Position numbers and translations under genes: made by a program
Notes under the pieces: generated by a model
Database searches by the model: none
What the model saw: only the letters and a program-made list of their open reading frames with translations
Told to the model about the DNA's origin: nothing
In this document: positions 6,683 through 14,113 of the stretch, piece by piece
How positions within the stretch are numbered: the stretch's first letter is position 1
How the letters are laid out: the number at the start of each line of letters is the position of its first letter
Origin: Gaoshiqia sp050298035
GTDB lineage: Bacteria > Bacteroidota > Bacteroidia > Bacteroidales > Prolixibacteraceae
Reading direction: 5' to 3'
DNA length: 19,236 bases
Assembly (NCBI GenBank): GCA_050298035.1
Contig: JBNKTK010000074.1
Location: 1-19,236, forward strand

Positions 6683-7621
6683 ATGAAAGCACTGAAACTT
6701 ATTTTTATGATCATGCCGGCAATCATGCTCTTCTCTTGCCAGAATCAGGATGATTTGACTGCGGACTTGAATTCCGGTAACCTTGTGTTGAAATCTGCCG
6801 GGATTGCAGTAACTGATGTAACTGTTGAAAGCGTTTTGGCCGAAACAACCTACGAAGCTGAATTTTTTGCTGAGTCTGAGCATTTGCTCCGTGAACTGTC
6901 GCATTTGCGCCGGGGTGGCGATTTACTTCGGGGCAGGTATTGCCCGCGCTACGAAGAAGGCGATATGCCATATGTCACCATTGATACGGCTGCAACGGGC
7001 TACCCAATTGTGATTACCATTGCTTATGGCGACAGCACTGTTTTGCATCATGGTAAGGTAATCAGCGGGACAGTATCGATTGAGATTTCCGCGCCGAAAC
7101 ATACCGACGGGGCGACCCGCACCATCACTTATACCGACTGCATGGTGGATTCGGTAAGCATAAACGGGGTGAGCACCGAAGTTTTTTCGGGCGACAATAC
7201 CAATTCGAGTGTGACTACAACCACTTTTGCGACTTTTGTGCTGGCCGACGGAACTGTGCTCCAGCTTTCGGGTGAGCATACCCGCGAGTGGCTGGCCGGT
7301 CAGGATACCCCGCTTGTGCATGAAGATGACCTGATCCAGATTACAGGTTCAGATGAAATATCAAGCTCAAATGGTGATGTCTGGACCAAGCAGATCACCG
7401 AACCGCTGGTTAAATCGGGCGAATGCAGGAATATCGTTCAGGGTGTGGTTCAATACCTCACAAATAACGTGGTGATTGCCGAACTGAATTACGGTGATGG
7501 GACTTGTGATGATGTAGCTGTTTTAACTTCAAACGGTGAGAGCGTGGAGATTCAGCTAAAAGATAGAATGGCCAAAGCACACCTGGATGGTCATTCGGAC
7601 GATCATAAACGGGGACATTAA
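6683..7621 (+). CDS. Lipoprotein of unknown function with His-rich tail
   Basis: Exported lipoprotein of 312 residues. The signal MKALKLIFMIMPAIMLFSC has a clear lipobox with the lipidated cysteine at residue 19. I know of no named domain. The mature part is probably beta-rich and has patches that recur in uncharacterised Bacteroidota lipoproteins, YPIVITIAYGDST, RTITYTD and LNYGDGTCDDVAV (recognition from memory only). Besides the lipobox cysteine there are several internal ones, including YCPRY, TDCMV, GECRN and GTCDD. The last 18 residues are rich in His and Asp (HLDGHSDDHKRGH) and could bind a metal. It is a single-gene unit: an inverted repeat precedes it and a good terminator separates it from the sigma-factor gene, although both lie close together on the same strand and might be functionally linked. 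Confidence 0.75.
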   Translation: MKALKLIFMIMPAIMLFSCQNQDDLTADLNSGNLVLKSAGIAVTDVTVESVLAETTYEAEFFAESEHLLRELSHLRRGGDLLRGRYCPRYEEGDMPYVTIDTAATGYPIVITIAYGDSTVLHHGKVISGTVSIEISAPKHTDGATRTITYTDCMVDSVSINGVSTEVFSGDNTNSSVTTTTFATFVLADGTVLQLSGEHTREWLAGQDTPLVHEDDLIQITGSDEISSSNGDVWTKQITEPLVKSGECRNIVQGVVQYLTNNVVIAELNYGDGTCDDVAVLTSNGESVEIQLKDRMAKAHLDGHSDDHKRGH

Positions 7622-7630
7622 AATTAGCTT

Positions 7631-7665
7631 AAGAGAGCTTACGCCTGGCTCTCTTCTTTTATTTT
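7631..7665 (+). terminator. Rho-independent terminator of the lipoprotein gene
   Basis: AAGAGAGC (7631-7638) and GCTCTCTT (7648-7655) form a perfect 8-bp stem with a 9-nt loop, followed by CTTTTATTTT. The last part of the T-run is also the left arm of the inverted repeat at 7659-7695. Confidence 0.85.
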
Positions 7666-7695
7666 CACTTATATTTGAAGACGAAGTGAAAATAA
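7659..7695. promoter_or_regulatory. 12-bp inverted repeat over the sigma-gene promoter
   Basis: TTATTTTCACTT (7659-7670) is exactly inverted as AAGTGAAAATAA (7684-7695) with a 13-nt spacer. It starts in the terminator T-run, covers a TATATTTG box (7670-7677, fitting the Bacteroidota -7 consensus TAnnTTTG) and ends 7 nt before the TTG start. If transcription starts about 7 nt after that box, only the right arm is in the RNA, which points to a DNA operator and not an RNA hairpin. The regulator is unknown. Confidence 0.55.
7670..7677 (+). promoter_or_regulatory. Candidate -7 box for the sigma/anti-sigma/receptor operon
   Basis: TATATTTG matches TAnnTTTG exactly and lies 26 nt before the TTG start. 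No good -33 TTTG was found at the expected distance, so the promoter may be weak or depend on an activator. Confidence 0.4.
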
Positions 7696-7702
7696 TCAGG
7701 CA

Positions 7703-8248
7703 TTGAACAAAGAGGAATTTAAATTTTTATTCGATACGTATTTTGAGGCTGTCCGGCGATACGTGTTTTACAGGTCGGGCGATGAGGATATCGCCACCGA
7801 TATTGCCCAGGATACTTTTTTAAGGATCTGGGAAAAGCAAATGGACATTAACATGAAAACGGCGAAAGGCCTTTTGTTCAAGATAGCCAACGATTTGTTT
7901 ATTACCCGCTATCATAAAGAAAAACTGGCTTTTAAGTTTTTCAATACGTTTGAACCAAACCATAAATGCCTGACCCCGGAGGATGAGTTAAATTACGAGC
8001 AACTTAAAAATGCCTATGAAGAAGCTTTAAAAAGCATGCCGGAAAAACAACGGGTCGTTTTTTTAATGAACCGGGTTGATGAGTTGAAATACAAAGAGAT
8101 TGCCGAACATCTTGAGCTAAGTGTTAAAGCTATTGAAAAGCGGATGAGCCTGGCCCTTGAACATTTGAAAAGGCATTTGAAAGACAAAACAACTCATTTG
8201 ATCCTCTTCTTTTTGAAACTCCGGTTTTTCTATAAACTGAAAGATTAG
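7703..8248 (+). CDS. FecI-like ECF sigma factor
   Basis: RNA polymerase sigma factor of 181 residues with only regions 2 and 4, as in ECF sigmas. Region 2 is at about 5-72 (FDTYFEAVRRYVFYR, DIAQDTFLRIW) and region 4 at about 105-158 (MPEKQRVVFLMNRVDELKYKEIAEHLELS, then the recognition helix KAIEKRMSLALEHL). The start is a TTG; the first in-frame ATG is at about residue 51 and would destroy region 2, so TTG is the best choice, with AATCAGG just upstream as a poorly spaced ribosome-binding site. It leads an operon with an anti-sigma factor and an STN-type TonB receptor, so it is probably held by the FecR-like protein and released when the receptor is loaded. It may activate its own operon. Confidence 0.92.
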   Translation: MNKEEFKFLFDTYFEAVRRYVFYRSGDEDIATDIAQDTFLRIWEKQMDINMKTAKGLLFKIANDLFITRYHKEKLAFKFFNTFEPNHKCLTPEDELNYEQLKNAYEEALKSMPEKQRVVFLMNRVDELKYKEIAEHLELSVKAIEKRMSLALEHLKRHLKDKTTHLILFFLKLRFFYKLKD

Positions 8249-8251
8249 AAC

Positions 8252-9118
8252 GTGGAACGGGAAAACAATCATATGAATTCTGGTGCTGGCGGTCAAAGTC
8301 AAAATTTCTTTGCCGGCGGTACTTTCAAATGGAAAAAGAGCCAACGCGAGGTTTGGGATGAGCTGGAAGCAAAAATAGCTTCGGCCCCCAAAACACGTAC
8401 GCTGGATTTCTCAAGTTTGAAGTTCATTTCAATAGCGGCCAGTTTGCTCCTATTGATTGCAACGGGAGCCTTTCTGCGTTTTTACTCAACAACAATCACA
8501 GTGCCCGCGGGCATTCACCAGGTGGCAGAGCTCCCTGATGGATCGCAGGTTGAGCTAAATGCAAACTCAACACTCAGCTATCATCCTTATTGGTACCGCT
8601 TTAACCGTGAGCTCAGGTTCGAGGGCGAAGCCTTCTTTAATGTTGAGAAAGGGAAAAAATTTACCGTCATTTCTGCTTCGGGAAAAACACGGGTTTTGGG
8701 CACAACCTTCAACATTTATTCGAGAGAGGAAGTGTATGCAGTTACCTGTCTGACCGGAAGTGTCAGGGTGACGTCGAGAACCAAAGAACAGGTGGTGCTG
8801 AAACCGAACAGTAAAGCAGAAGTACAAAAGGACGGGCAAATCACGGTAAAACACAATATCAAAACATTCCCGGAAATATCATGGCGCAAAAATATATTCC
8901 TTTTCACAGCGACACCGGTCTTAAAGGTGTTTCACGAAATCGAGCGCCAGTATGGGGTGACCATTGAAACGGATATCAGAAGCCAGGCTCTTTACACCGG
9001 GAATTTCACCAAAAAACAAAATGTTGAGGATATTTTGGGCTATGTTTGTCCTGCTTTAGGCTTGAGGTACACGAAGAAATCCACAAATTTGTATGTCATA
9101 ACCCTGGAAAATGAATGA
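8252..9118 (+). CDS. FecR-family anti-sigma factor
   Basis: Inner-membrane anti-sigma factor of 288 residues that should bind the upstream sigma factor in the cytoplasm and the receptor STN domain in the periplasm. Residues 1-57 are the cytoplasmic part, a single helix follows at 58-78 (ISIAASLLLLIATGAFL), then the FecR domain at about 81-185 (TVPAGIHQVAELPDGSQVEL, FEGEAFFNV, VLGTTFNIY) and the C-terminal DUF4974 domain at about 215-285 (PVLKVFHEIERQYGV, LGLRYTKKS). The start is GTG at 8252, 3 nt after the sigma stop; an ATG at 8273 is a possible alternative and would lose only seven residues. The end overlaps the receptor start as ATGA, so the two are translationally coupled. Confidence 0.93.
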   Translation: MERENNHMNSGAGGQSQNFFAGGTFKWKKSQREVWDELEAKIASAPKTRTLDFSSLKFISIAASLLLLIATGAFLRFYSTTITVPAGIHQVAELPDGSQVELNANSTLSYHPYWYRFNRELRFEGEAFFNVEKGKKFTVISASGKTRVLGTTFNIYSREEVYAVTCLTGSVRVTSRTKEQVVLKPNSKAEVQKDGQITVKHNIKTFPEISWRKNIFLFTATPVLKVFHEIERQYGVTIETDIRSQALYTGNFTKKQNVEDILGYVCPALGLRYTKKSTNLYVITLENE

Positions 9119-11736
9119 TCAGATTTTTTGTCATAGCATTTCTGCTTTTAACTTTTAATCAATTTGGCATTGCTCAAAATAGCCCGGTAACAATTAATGC
9201 CAGCAACCAACCTCTGAACGAACTTTTGTTACAGCTTCGCGATCAGTACGATTTCAAGCTTTCGTACAGTGATATTGAGTTGTCGAAGTATCAGGTGTCT
9301 GTTTCCAAAACATTTCCGACAAAGGAAGCAGCTTTGCGTTTTTTGCTGAAAGACCTCCCTTTTGACCTGCAAATTTCGGGTGAAGTGTTCATCATCATTC
9401 TCAACAAAAAGAAACAGCGGGAACTCAATAAGCCACCGTCGGCCAGCATTTCGGGGCAGATTGTCGAGTCCGGCACTTTTGAGCCGTTGTCCTATTCGAA
9501 TATCATTGTCAACAAACATCAGATTGTTTCCGATGCGACAGGGTCGTTCAACTACACAGCATCTGCCGACAGCACGTTTCATATCCGGATTTCGCATCTG
9601 GGCTACTATGTTTTCGATACGGTGCTTTACGCCGGTATGAGCCATAAATTCAAGCTGGTACCCTCAACCGAAAAGTTGCCCGAGGTGACTGTTACCAATA
9701 ACCTGGTTGAAAAAGCCACCCAAATTGGGGAGAAATCGGGCAATATGAAACTCAACCACAATATCTCACGGTTTCTTCCGGGGCAAGGCGACAATTCGGT
9801 GTTTAACCTGCTTCGCCTAATGCCCGGTGTCCAGGCTGCCGACGAGCAGACTTCGGACGTGCTGATGTGGGGAAGTTACGAAGGCCAAAGCCTGATCACT
9901 TTTGACCATTTCACCTTGTTTGGGTTGAAGAACTACAACAGTAATATCAGTATTGTCAATCCTTTTGTGGTAAAGAATATTGAAATCTACAAAGGTGGGT
10001 TCGAGGCCAAATACGGGAACCGGGTTGGTGGTTTTGTCGATATTACCGGGAAAAACGGGACTTTGCAAAAACCAACATTCAGCTTCAATATCAATCCCAC
10101 CACTTTGAACGGAATGGTAGAAGTCCCCCTTTTCAAAAGATCATCCTTATTGCTGGCATACCGGCAAACCTATTACAATTTATACAACCTGAAGGATTTT
10201 AATATTTTCGCACCTACCCGTCCTGTTCACGGGGATGAACCCGAACCAAGCTCGGATGACAGGCCAAACGTGAACCTTAGTGTTTACCCGGATAGTTACC
10301 GGTTTCGCGATTTCAATGCGAAGTACACTTATAATTTTGCGAACAATGATCAGTTTTCGGTGAGTTTTTATGCCGGAGGGGACAAGTTTCGGTTAACAAC
10401 AGCCAGTAACCTGATTAAGCGATACACGGGCGAAGAGGGAGAAGAAACTGAAACGCCATATAAATTCTTTTTGTCTGATGACGAAAAGAACAGTCAGTTA
10501 GGGTTTTCTGCCAATTACACGAAGTACTGGGCAGATGGTAACTTGTCGAGACTGATTGTTTCCCACTCGGATTTTTCGAAGATCGTCTTGGATTACAGTC
10601 AGACGAAAGACCCGATCACCGGCGAAATTTACAGTGAGGATGATGTTGGTATTGAGAACGAAGTGTATGAAAATTCTGTCAGACTTGAAAATATCATGAA
10701 TTTCAGGGAAGGGCATCAAATTGAATTCGGAGGTGGGGTATATTCAAACGAGGCCTATATGGAAAACCTGTATGCCTACAAGGATGCACCCGCGGTAAAC
10801 GCGACAACTGATATCACGAACATCAGGAGTTTTATTTATATGCAGGATCGTTTGAACCTGAATGGCAGGTTGGACCTGAAAAGCGGATTGCGAATAAGCC
10901 TGGCCGGGTTTAGCCCAAAACTGTTGTTTGAGCCCCGGCTGAGTGCTACCTATCGGTTGTCTGAATCTTTAAAACTAAATGCTTCCTGGGGGAGGTACTA
11001 TCAGTTTATGTATAAACTGGCTACCGTTGACCGCGACAACAACTATACTTACCTGTGGATGACCGGAAAACGGGGTAGCCCGGTGTTAAATGCTACCCAC
11101 TGGATAGGCGGGATCAATTATTTCAACAAAAATTTCACGGTCAATATTGAAGGCTATTACCGAACTACTGGGAATCTTTCCCGCCAGGTACTCCGGAGAC
11201 AGGAAGTAAATGGGGAGATGACAAATGTTTACAACATGTTAAGAGGCGATGCGAAAGTGTATGGAGTTGACACGTACATCAAAAAAGACTTTGGGAAGCA
11301 TTCCGTTTGGGCATCCTACACGTTAAGCCAGGCATTGGAGCGATTGGCGCTGCGTAAAAACCCACTTCCGGCATACAGCGCTGCCCCTCAGGATCAACGC
11401 CACGAGTTAAAGTTGGCGGGATTGATCAATGTCGGGCGTTTTTATTTCTCGGCAAACTATATTTATGGCTCGGGGATGCAAATTATTAAGGAAACTTTTG
11501 GAAGCGGGAACGACCGGTTAAGCTATAAAAGAACAGATGTTGCCCTGACATACAACTTCAACTCAAAAAAACTTTCGGGTGAGACCGGTTTGTCAATCCT
11601 GAATATTTTTGATACCCGGAACCTGGTGCACAACAACTTCAAGAATATCGATATTAATGATGAGCTTGGTTCGGTGAGGATTTACACCAATGCCGTTCCG
11701 TTTACTCCCGTACTGTTTTTCAAAGTCGTATTTTAG
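9115..11736 (+). CDS. STN-containing TonB-dependent outer-membrane receptor
   Basis: Outer-membrane transporter of 873 residues, energised by TonB. Order of parts: signal peptide 1-20 (FGIAQ); STN signalling domain about 24-98 (INASNQPLNELLLQL, LSYSDIEL), which talks to FecR-like proteins; carboxypeptidase-regulatory-like beta-sandwich about 112-190 (GQIVESGTFEPLSYSNIIV, ISHLGYYVFDTVL); plug about 220-320 (VFNLLRLMPGVQAAD, VVKNIEIYKGGFEAKYGNRV); then a 22-strand-type barrel ending in FFKVVF. The plug and barrel look complete. It overlaps the anti-sigma gene by 4 nt and ends the operon. No SusD-like gene follows, so this is not a standard SusCD pair; a siderophore, metal complex, peptide or small glycan are all possible substrates. 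Confidence 0.93.
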   Translation: MIRFFVIAFLLLTFNQFGIAQNSPVTINASNQPLNELLLQLRDQYDFKLSYSDIELSKYQVSVSKTFPTKEAALRFLLKDLPFDLQISGEVFIIILNKKKQRELNKPPSASISGQIVESGTFEPLSYSNIIVNKHQIVSDATGSFNYTASADSTFHIRISHLGYYVFDTVLYAGMSHKFKLVPSTEKLPEVTVTNNLVEKATQIGEKSGNMKLNHNISRFLPGQGDNSVFNLLRLMPGVQAADEQTSDVLMWGSYEGQSLITFDHFTLFGLKNYNSNISIVNPFVVKNIEIYKGGFEAKYGNRVGGFVDITGKNGTLQKPTFSFNINPTTLNGMVEVPLFKRSSLLLAYRQTYYNLYNLKDFNIFAPTRPVHGDEPEPSSDDRPNVNLSVYPDSYRFRDFNAKYTYNFANNDQFSVSFYAGGDKFRLTTASNLIKRYTGEEGEETETPYKFFLSDDEKNSQLGFSANYTKYWADGNLSRLIVSHSDFSKIVLDYSQTKDPITGEIYSEDDVGIENEVYENSVRLENIMNFREGHQIEFGGGVYSNEAYMENLYAYKDAPAVNATTDITNIRSFIYMQDRLNLNGRLDLKSGLRISLAGFSPKLLFEPRLSATYRLSESLKLNASWGRYYQFMYKLATVDRDNNYTYLWMTGKRGSPVLNATHWIGGINYFNKNFTVNIEGYYRTTGNLSRQVLRRQEVNGEMTNVYNMLRGDAKVYGVDTYIKKDFGKHSVWASYTLSQALERLALRKNPLPAYSAAPQDQRHELKLAGLINVGRFYFSANYIYGSGMQIIKETFGSGNDRLSYKRTDVALTYNFNSKKLSGETGLSILNIFDTRNLVHNNFKNIDINDELGSVRIYTNAVPFTPVLFFKVVF

Positions 11737-11802
11737 AAGGTCTTTTAATTCAGGATCAAAATTGTTGCTTCTACAATCCGGTCATAGTTTTGCAGGAAAC
11801 AT

Positions 11803-11810
11803 TAAATTTG
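11803..11810 (+). promoter_or_regulatory. Candidate -7 box for the esterase gene
   Basis: TAAATTTG fits TAnnTTTG. Transcription would begin near 11817, after the upstream in-frame ATG at 11812 and about 50 nt before the ATG at 11869. This favours 11869 as the translation start. No clear -33 box is seen. Confidence 0.45.
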
Positions 11811-11868
11811 CATGAAACCCAATAACCCGATTTTTACCAATAAAAGATCGGCTGAAAAAAATAGAATT

Positions 11869-13260
11869 ATGCAGATTAAAAATTTATTCGCAAGACTTTT
11901 TTCTGTCTTGTTTGTATCGTGCCTTTTTATCCAGGGGGCAAAAGGCAACATTTCGTTGCCCGAAATCTTTTCAGATAACATGGTCTTGCAGCAGCAAGCC
12001 GATGTTAAATTCTGGGGCTGGGGAAAAGCGGGCGAAACCGTTGTGTTGGAAGCCGGCTGGCAGTCGGAGCCGCAAAGTGTAAAAGCCGATAACCAGGGAA
12101 CATGGGAAATAACGGTAAAAACCCCGGTTGCAGGTGGTCCGTACGACATTCACCTGAAAGGCTACAACGAGATCGTTTTTAAAAATGTGCTGATTGGTGA
12201 GGTGTGGCTTTGTTCAGGCCAGTCAAATATGGAGTGGACCCCCAACGCCGGCATTATCAATAAGGAGGAAGAAATTAAGAATGCCAACTACCCCGAGATC
12301 AGGTTCTTTTCCGTTTATAACAGTACATCGCGTTACCCACAGGATCATTTTACAGGAGAGTGGACTGAATGTACTCCGGAGACGATGAGCAACTTCAGTG
12401 CCATTGGTTATTTCTTTGCCCGTAAACTACAGGCAGAGCTTGGTGTGCCGGTCGGTATCATCAATTCGAGCTGGGGTGGAACAGCTGCCGAGGCCTGGAT
12501 GCCGGAGGACGTTATCCGGGATGATGAGTTTTTGAGTAAGACGGCTGCCATGCAAAAGCCGGTGCCCTGGGGACCGGTTGAGCCCGGGCGTCTCTATAAC
12601 GCGATGATTTCTCCGATGATACCATTTTCCATTGCCGGGGTGTTGTGGTACCAAGGCGAGGCCAATACCGTTAACTCAACGGCTTACAATGAATTGTTAT
12701 CGACGCTGATACAGAGCTGGAGAAGCAAGTGGGGCAAGGATTTCCCGTTTTATTACGCGCAAATTGCACCCTACCAATACGGAGGCCTGTTCGAGGGTGT
12801 TGAAGTACGCGATGAGCAACGTCGTGTTCTCGAAGTGCCAAACACCGGGATGGTGGTTACCAGCGATATTGGCGATACGACCAACATTCACCCGAAAAAT
12901 AAGCAGGATGTGGCACTGCGCTTGGCAAATATGGCCTTGAACCGGCATTATAAAGCGATATCGGTAGAGGATTCAGGCCCTCTGTTTCAAGAAATGACCG
13001 TTGAAAAGAACAAGGCAATTGTGACATTTTCGCACAGCGAAGGGTTGCATGCAACCGGAAAAGAGCTTACCTACTTTGAGGTTGCCGGTGCAGATCATGT
13101 CTTCTATCCGGCAAATGCCAAAATAAAAGATCAGCAGGTCATTGTTCAGTCGAAGAAGGTGAAAGAGCCTGTTACAGTCCGCTTTGCCTGGAGCAATACC
13201 GCCACGCCAAACTTAGTTAACGGGGCAAACTTGCCTGCGTCCTGTTTCACAACGGAATAG
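11869..13260 (+). CDS. Exported sialate O-acetylesterase-like carbohydrate esterase
   Basis: SASA-family (DUF303, CE6-like) esterase of 463 residues that removes acetyl groups from sugars; family members act on sialic acid or on xylan and other acetylated glycans. The ATG at 11869 is preferred to 11812 because it gives a signal peptide, MQIKNLFARLF then a hydrophobic core, cut after IQGAKG. Motifs: an N-terminal beta domain (SLPEIFSDNMVLQQQADVKFWGW), the nucleophile block WLCSGQSNMEW with Ser119, SSWGGTAAEAWMP, VLWYQGEANT, and the Asp/His block GDTTNIHPKNKQDV with His341. All the catalytic blocks are intact. The gene stands alone between the receptor operon and a strong terminator; no glycoside hydrolase or SusD gene is nearby, so the substrate cannot be told from context. 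Confidence 0.92.
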   Translation: MQIKNLFARLFSVLFVSCLFIQGAKGNISLPEIFSDNMVLQQQADVKFWGWGKAGETVVLEAGWQSEPQSVKADNQGTWEITVKTPVAGGPYDIHLKGYNEIVFKNVLIGEVWLCSGQSNMEWTPNAGIINKEEEIKNANYPEIRFFSVYNSTSRYPQDHFTGEWTECTPETMSNFSAIGYFFARKLQAELGVPVGIINSSWGGTAAEAWMPEDVIRDDEFLSKTAAMQKPVPWGPVEPGRLYNAMISPMIPFSIAGVLWYQGEANTVNSTAYNELLSTLIQSWRSKWGKDFPFYYAQIAPYQYGGLFEGVEVRDEQRRVLEVPNTGMVVTSDIGDTTNIHPKNKQDVALRLANMALNRHYKAISVEDSGPLFQEMTVEKNKAIVTFSHSEGLHATGKELTYFEVAGADHVFYPANAKIKDQQVIVQSKKVKEPVTVRFAWSNTATPNLVNGANLPASCFTTE

Positions 13261-13283
13261 TCTTTTTCTGAAAATTAGGTTGA

Positions 13284-13348
13284 AAACAGCTGTCTCTCTG
13301 GAATGTGTTTTGGCCAGGGGGACAGCTGTTTGTTGTTTTTCTCTTTTA
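13284..13348 (+). terminator. Strong terminator after the esterase
   Basis: AAACAGCTGTC and CTCTGG at 13284-13301 pair with CCAG and GGACAGCTGTTT at 13314-13331, a stem of roughly 17 bp with one or two mismatches. TGTTGTTTTTCTCTTTT follows. It is the clear right border of the core gene set. Confidence 0.85.
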
Positions 13349-13664
13349 TACTGTAAAATCCGGGATTGATAATATGAATTTTTGATATATTTATGATTCA
13401 TAATATTGAACCATCACTATGTCCCGTATTTTATTCTTTCTCATTTTCGCGACAGCCTGTCTGCATTTGAAGTTTTGTTGTCTCTGAATACCAAAGGGTT
13501 TTTCGAAAATTTTGCGGTGACAAGCTGAGATATGCAATGACAAGAACCAAACGTAGATCAAGCAAAAACCTAAAAAGGATGAAGAATTGAATATTTTGAC
13601 AGAGCTGAAGGGGAAGTATAGGAAAGATGAATAAAAGCGGTCTATAAAGGAAATCTCGATATTT

Positions 13665-13720
13665 AATATGCAACTTTAAGGTTAAATATTTTGATTCATG
13701 TTGTGTAATATTCAACTTTA
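13665..13720. promoter_or_regulatory. Direct repeat AATATkCAACTTTA, putative TA operator
   Basis: AATATGCAACTTTA at 13665-13678 and AATATTCAACTTTA at 13707-13720 match at 13 of 14 positions and start 42 nt apart, close to four helical turns. They lie 40-95 nt before the toxin start; the second is just upstream of the expected -33 region. ATATTTAA/TTAAATAT (13659-13666 and 13682-13689) is also an inverted repeat round the first copy. The HTH antitoxin would be the natural binder. Confidence 0.5.
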
Positions 13721-13745
13721 TGATGATATTCGTAAATGTAGATAT

Positions 13746-13753
13746 TAAATTTG
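13746..13753 (+). promoter_or_regulatory. Candidate -7 box of the toxin-antitoxin operon
   Basis: TAAATTTG fits TAnnTTTG. It ends 6 nt before the ATG at 13760, so the transcript would start at or very near that codon and be almost leaderless. If another promoter further up is used, this inference falls. Confidence 0.4.
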
Positions 13754-13759
13754 TACCGG

Positions 13760-14113
13760 ATGGCAACCAAAACAGAGGTTGAACGTTTTTTGAAAGACTT
13801 TAAAGTCAAAATGAGCATCTACCAAATAATCTTTCTGGATGAAAGAGGTAAGAATGCTCAAGCTCTTTTGGATTTAGATATGAGTCCAATTAGCCGAAAA
13901 GAAACGATAGCGAATCTGAAAGTAGAAGACTATTCAGAAGGTCCTTTTGAAGAAAAAATGCGTGGCATTTTGCCGATGTGGGTGTTTGGCAAAACAGTGA
14001 AGAAACAGGAAGTATACATTAAAATCAGCATGGGGGTTGAAAATTCAAAAACGATCTGCATTTCATTTCATCCGGCAGAACACCCGATGTCCTATCCTTT
14101 TAAGCACGAATGA
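13760..14113 (+). CDS. MqsR-like toxin of a type II toxin-antitoxin pair
   Basis: Small basic protein of 117 residues. It resembles the MqsR/RelE-like mRNA interferase group in its order of conserved parts: FLKDFKVKMSIYQIIFLDERGK-like N-terminal helix region, QALLDLDMSPISRKETI, the turn VEDYSEGPFEE, then the strands MWVFGKTVKKQEVYIKIS and ICISFHPAEHPMSYPF. If so it cleaves mRNA and stops translation until neutralised. The ATG at 13760 is used; a TTG at 13751 would add three residues but overlaps the candidate promoter box. The stop overlaps the antitoxin start as ATGA. The toxin-first order matches mqsRA. The exact family is judged by eye; that it is the toxin of this pair is well supported by size, coupling and the neighbour. 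Confidence 0.78.
   Translation: MATKTEVERFLKDFKVKMSIYQIIFLDERGKNAQALLDLDMSPISRKETIANLKVEDYSEGPFEEKMRGILPMWVFGKTVKKQEVYIKISMGVENSKTICISFHPAEHPMSYPFKHE

Larger units (their letters stand above)
13349..13759. other. AT-rich intergenic stretch before the toxin-antitoxin operon
   Basis: No intact gene is seen in these roughly 410 nt. A frame from about 13471 to 13572 on the plus strand reads as a basic peptide (YQRVFRKFCGDKLRYAM and onward) and may be the tail of a lost gene, but it has no start or family match. The right part holds the direct repeat and promoter candidate described separately. Confidence 0.5.

Noticed and set aside
11812..11868. Upstream extension of the esterase gene
   Set aside because: The 19 extra residues are polar and precede an intact signal peptide, and the start would fall before the likely transcription start.
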